Positions 5,769-5,893 of a stretch of DNA of 5,893 bases are shown piece after piece. Origin of the DNA: Deltaproteobacteria bacterium UBA5329. Lineage in GTDB: Bacteria; Desulfobacterota; Syntrophorhabdia; Syntrophorhabdales; Syntrophorhabdaceae. Made by a program: the position numbers and the translations under genes. Position 1 is the stretch's first letter; each line of letters begins with the position of its first letter. Under the pieces are notes generated by a model. It was not told where the DNA came from. It saw nothing but the letters and a program-made list of their open reading frames with translations, and made no database searches. Where the stretch lies: NCBI GenBank assembly GCA_002408185.1, contig DHQV01000098.1:4997-10889 (forward strand), given 5' to 3'.

Positions 5769-5893
5769 ATGGACCCGTTCAAAGACATGAACAGGCGTGA
5801 CGTGATGAAATTAATTTGCGTCCTGGGCATCTCTTTTCTCATTCCTCATTCGGCAGACCCGAAAGAGATCGAAAAGCTGCTCGACAATGAGGA
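5769..5893 (+). CDS. Putative Tat-exported protein, N-terminus only (partial)
   Basis: The open frame runs off the right edge after 41 codons and is the only plus-strand gene supported. It begins MDPFKDMNRRDVMKLICVLG. NRRDVMK followed by a hydrophobic stretch to about residue 28 resembles a twin-arginine signal peptide, with Val-Met in place of the usual Phe-Leu. The short remainder (PKEIEKLLDN) is too little to identify a family. Two starts are possible: ATG at 5769-5771, or ATG at 5787-5789, which gives the more typical MNRRD beginning. Neither has a visible ribosome site. The gene is divergent from the DUF362 gene, and both seem to be Tat substrates, so a shared pathway is plausible but not shown. 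Confidence 0.6.
   Translation, partial: MDPFKDMNRRDVMKLICVLGISFLIPHSADPKEIEKLLDNE

Overview
The window is about 5.9 kb of moderately GC-rich bacterial DNA, probably from an anaerobic Gram-negative of the Desulfobacterota (former Deltaproteobacteria) type. This placement is an inference. It rests on the htpX, rsmB, PASTA-protein, rpe gene order and on the Tat-exported and polyferredoxin proteins next to it; no marker gene fixes the taxon.

Left block (positions 1 to about 2984, minus strand). One predicted operon reads from right to left. It has a near-consensus sigma-70 promoter (2957-2984), then htpX (membrane zinc protease), rsmB (16S rRNA m5C967 methyltransferase), a small membrane-anchored protein with three PASTA repeats, and the 5' end of rpe (ribulose-phosphate 3-epimerase), which runs off the left edge. 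The genes are tightly packed: rsmB and the PASTA gene overlap by 4 bp, and 13 bp separate the PASTA gene from rpe. The oddity is rsmB. Its NusB-like N-terminal domain is clearly encoded in frame, yet no ATG, GTG or TTG exists upstream of a GTG inside that domain.

Right block (3050-5527, minus strand). A Tat-signal DUF362 protein is followed 33 bp later by a 520-residue polyferredoxin. The polyferredoxin fuses a NapH-like membrane part (two CX3CP motifs and two ferredoxin clusters) to a NapG/MauM-like part (four clusters). Between them lies a hydrophobic segment headed by Ser-Arg-Arg, which looks like the former Tat signal of NapG. Two heptanucleotide repeat tracts flank and enter the start of this gene.

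Right edge (5528-5893). A 241-bp divergent intergenic region holds a strong GC-rich hairpin and a sigma-70-like promoter reading rightward. The promoter feeds a plus-strand gene cut by the window end, whose N-terminus also carries a twin-arginine signal. The likely common theme of the right block is an electron-transfer module: a membrane polyferredoxin would carry electrons across or along the membrane for Tat-exported partner proteins. No substrate can be assigned from sequence.

No tRNA, rRNA, CRISPR array, transposase or integrase was seen. No gene-free stretch exceeds 300 bases.
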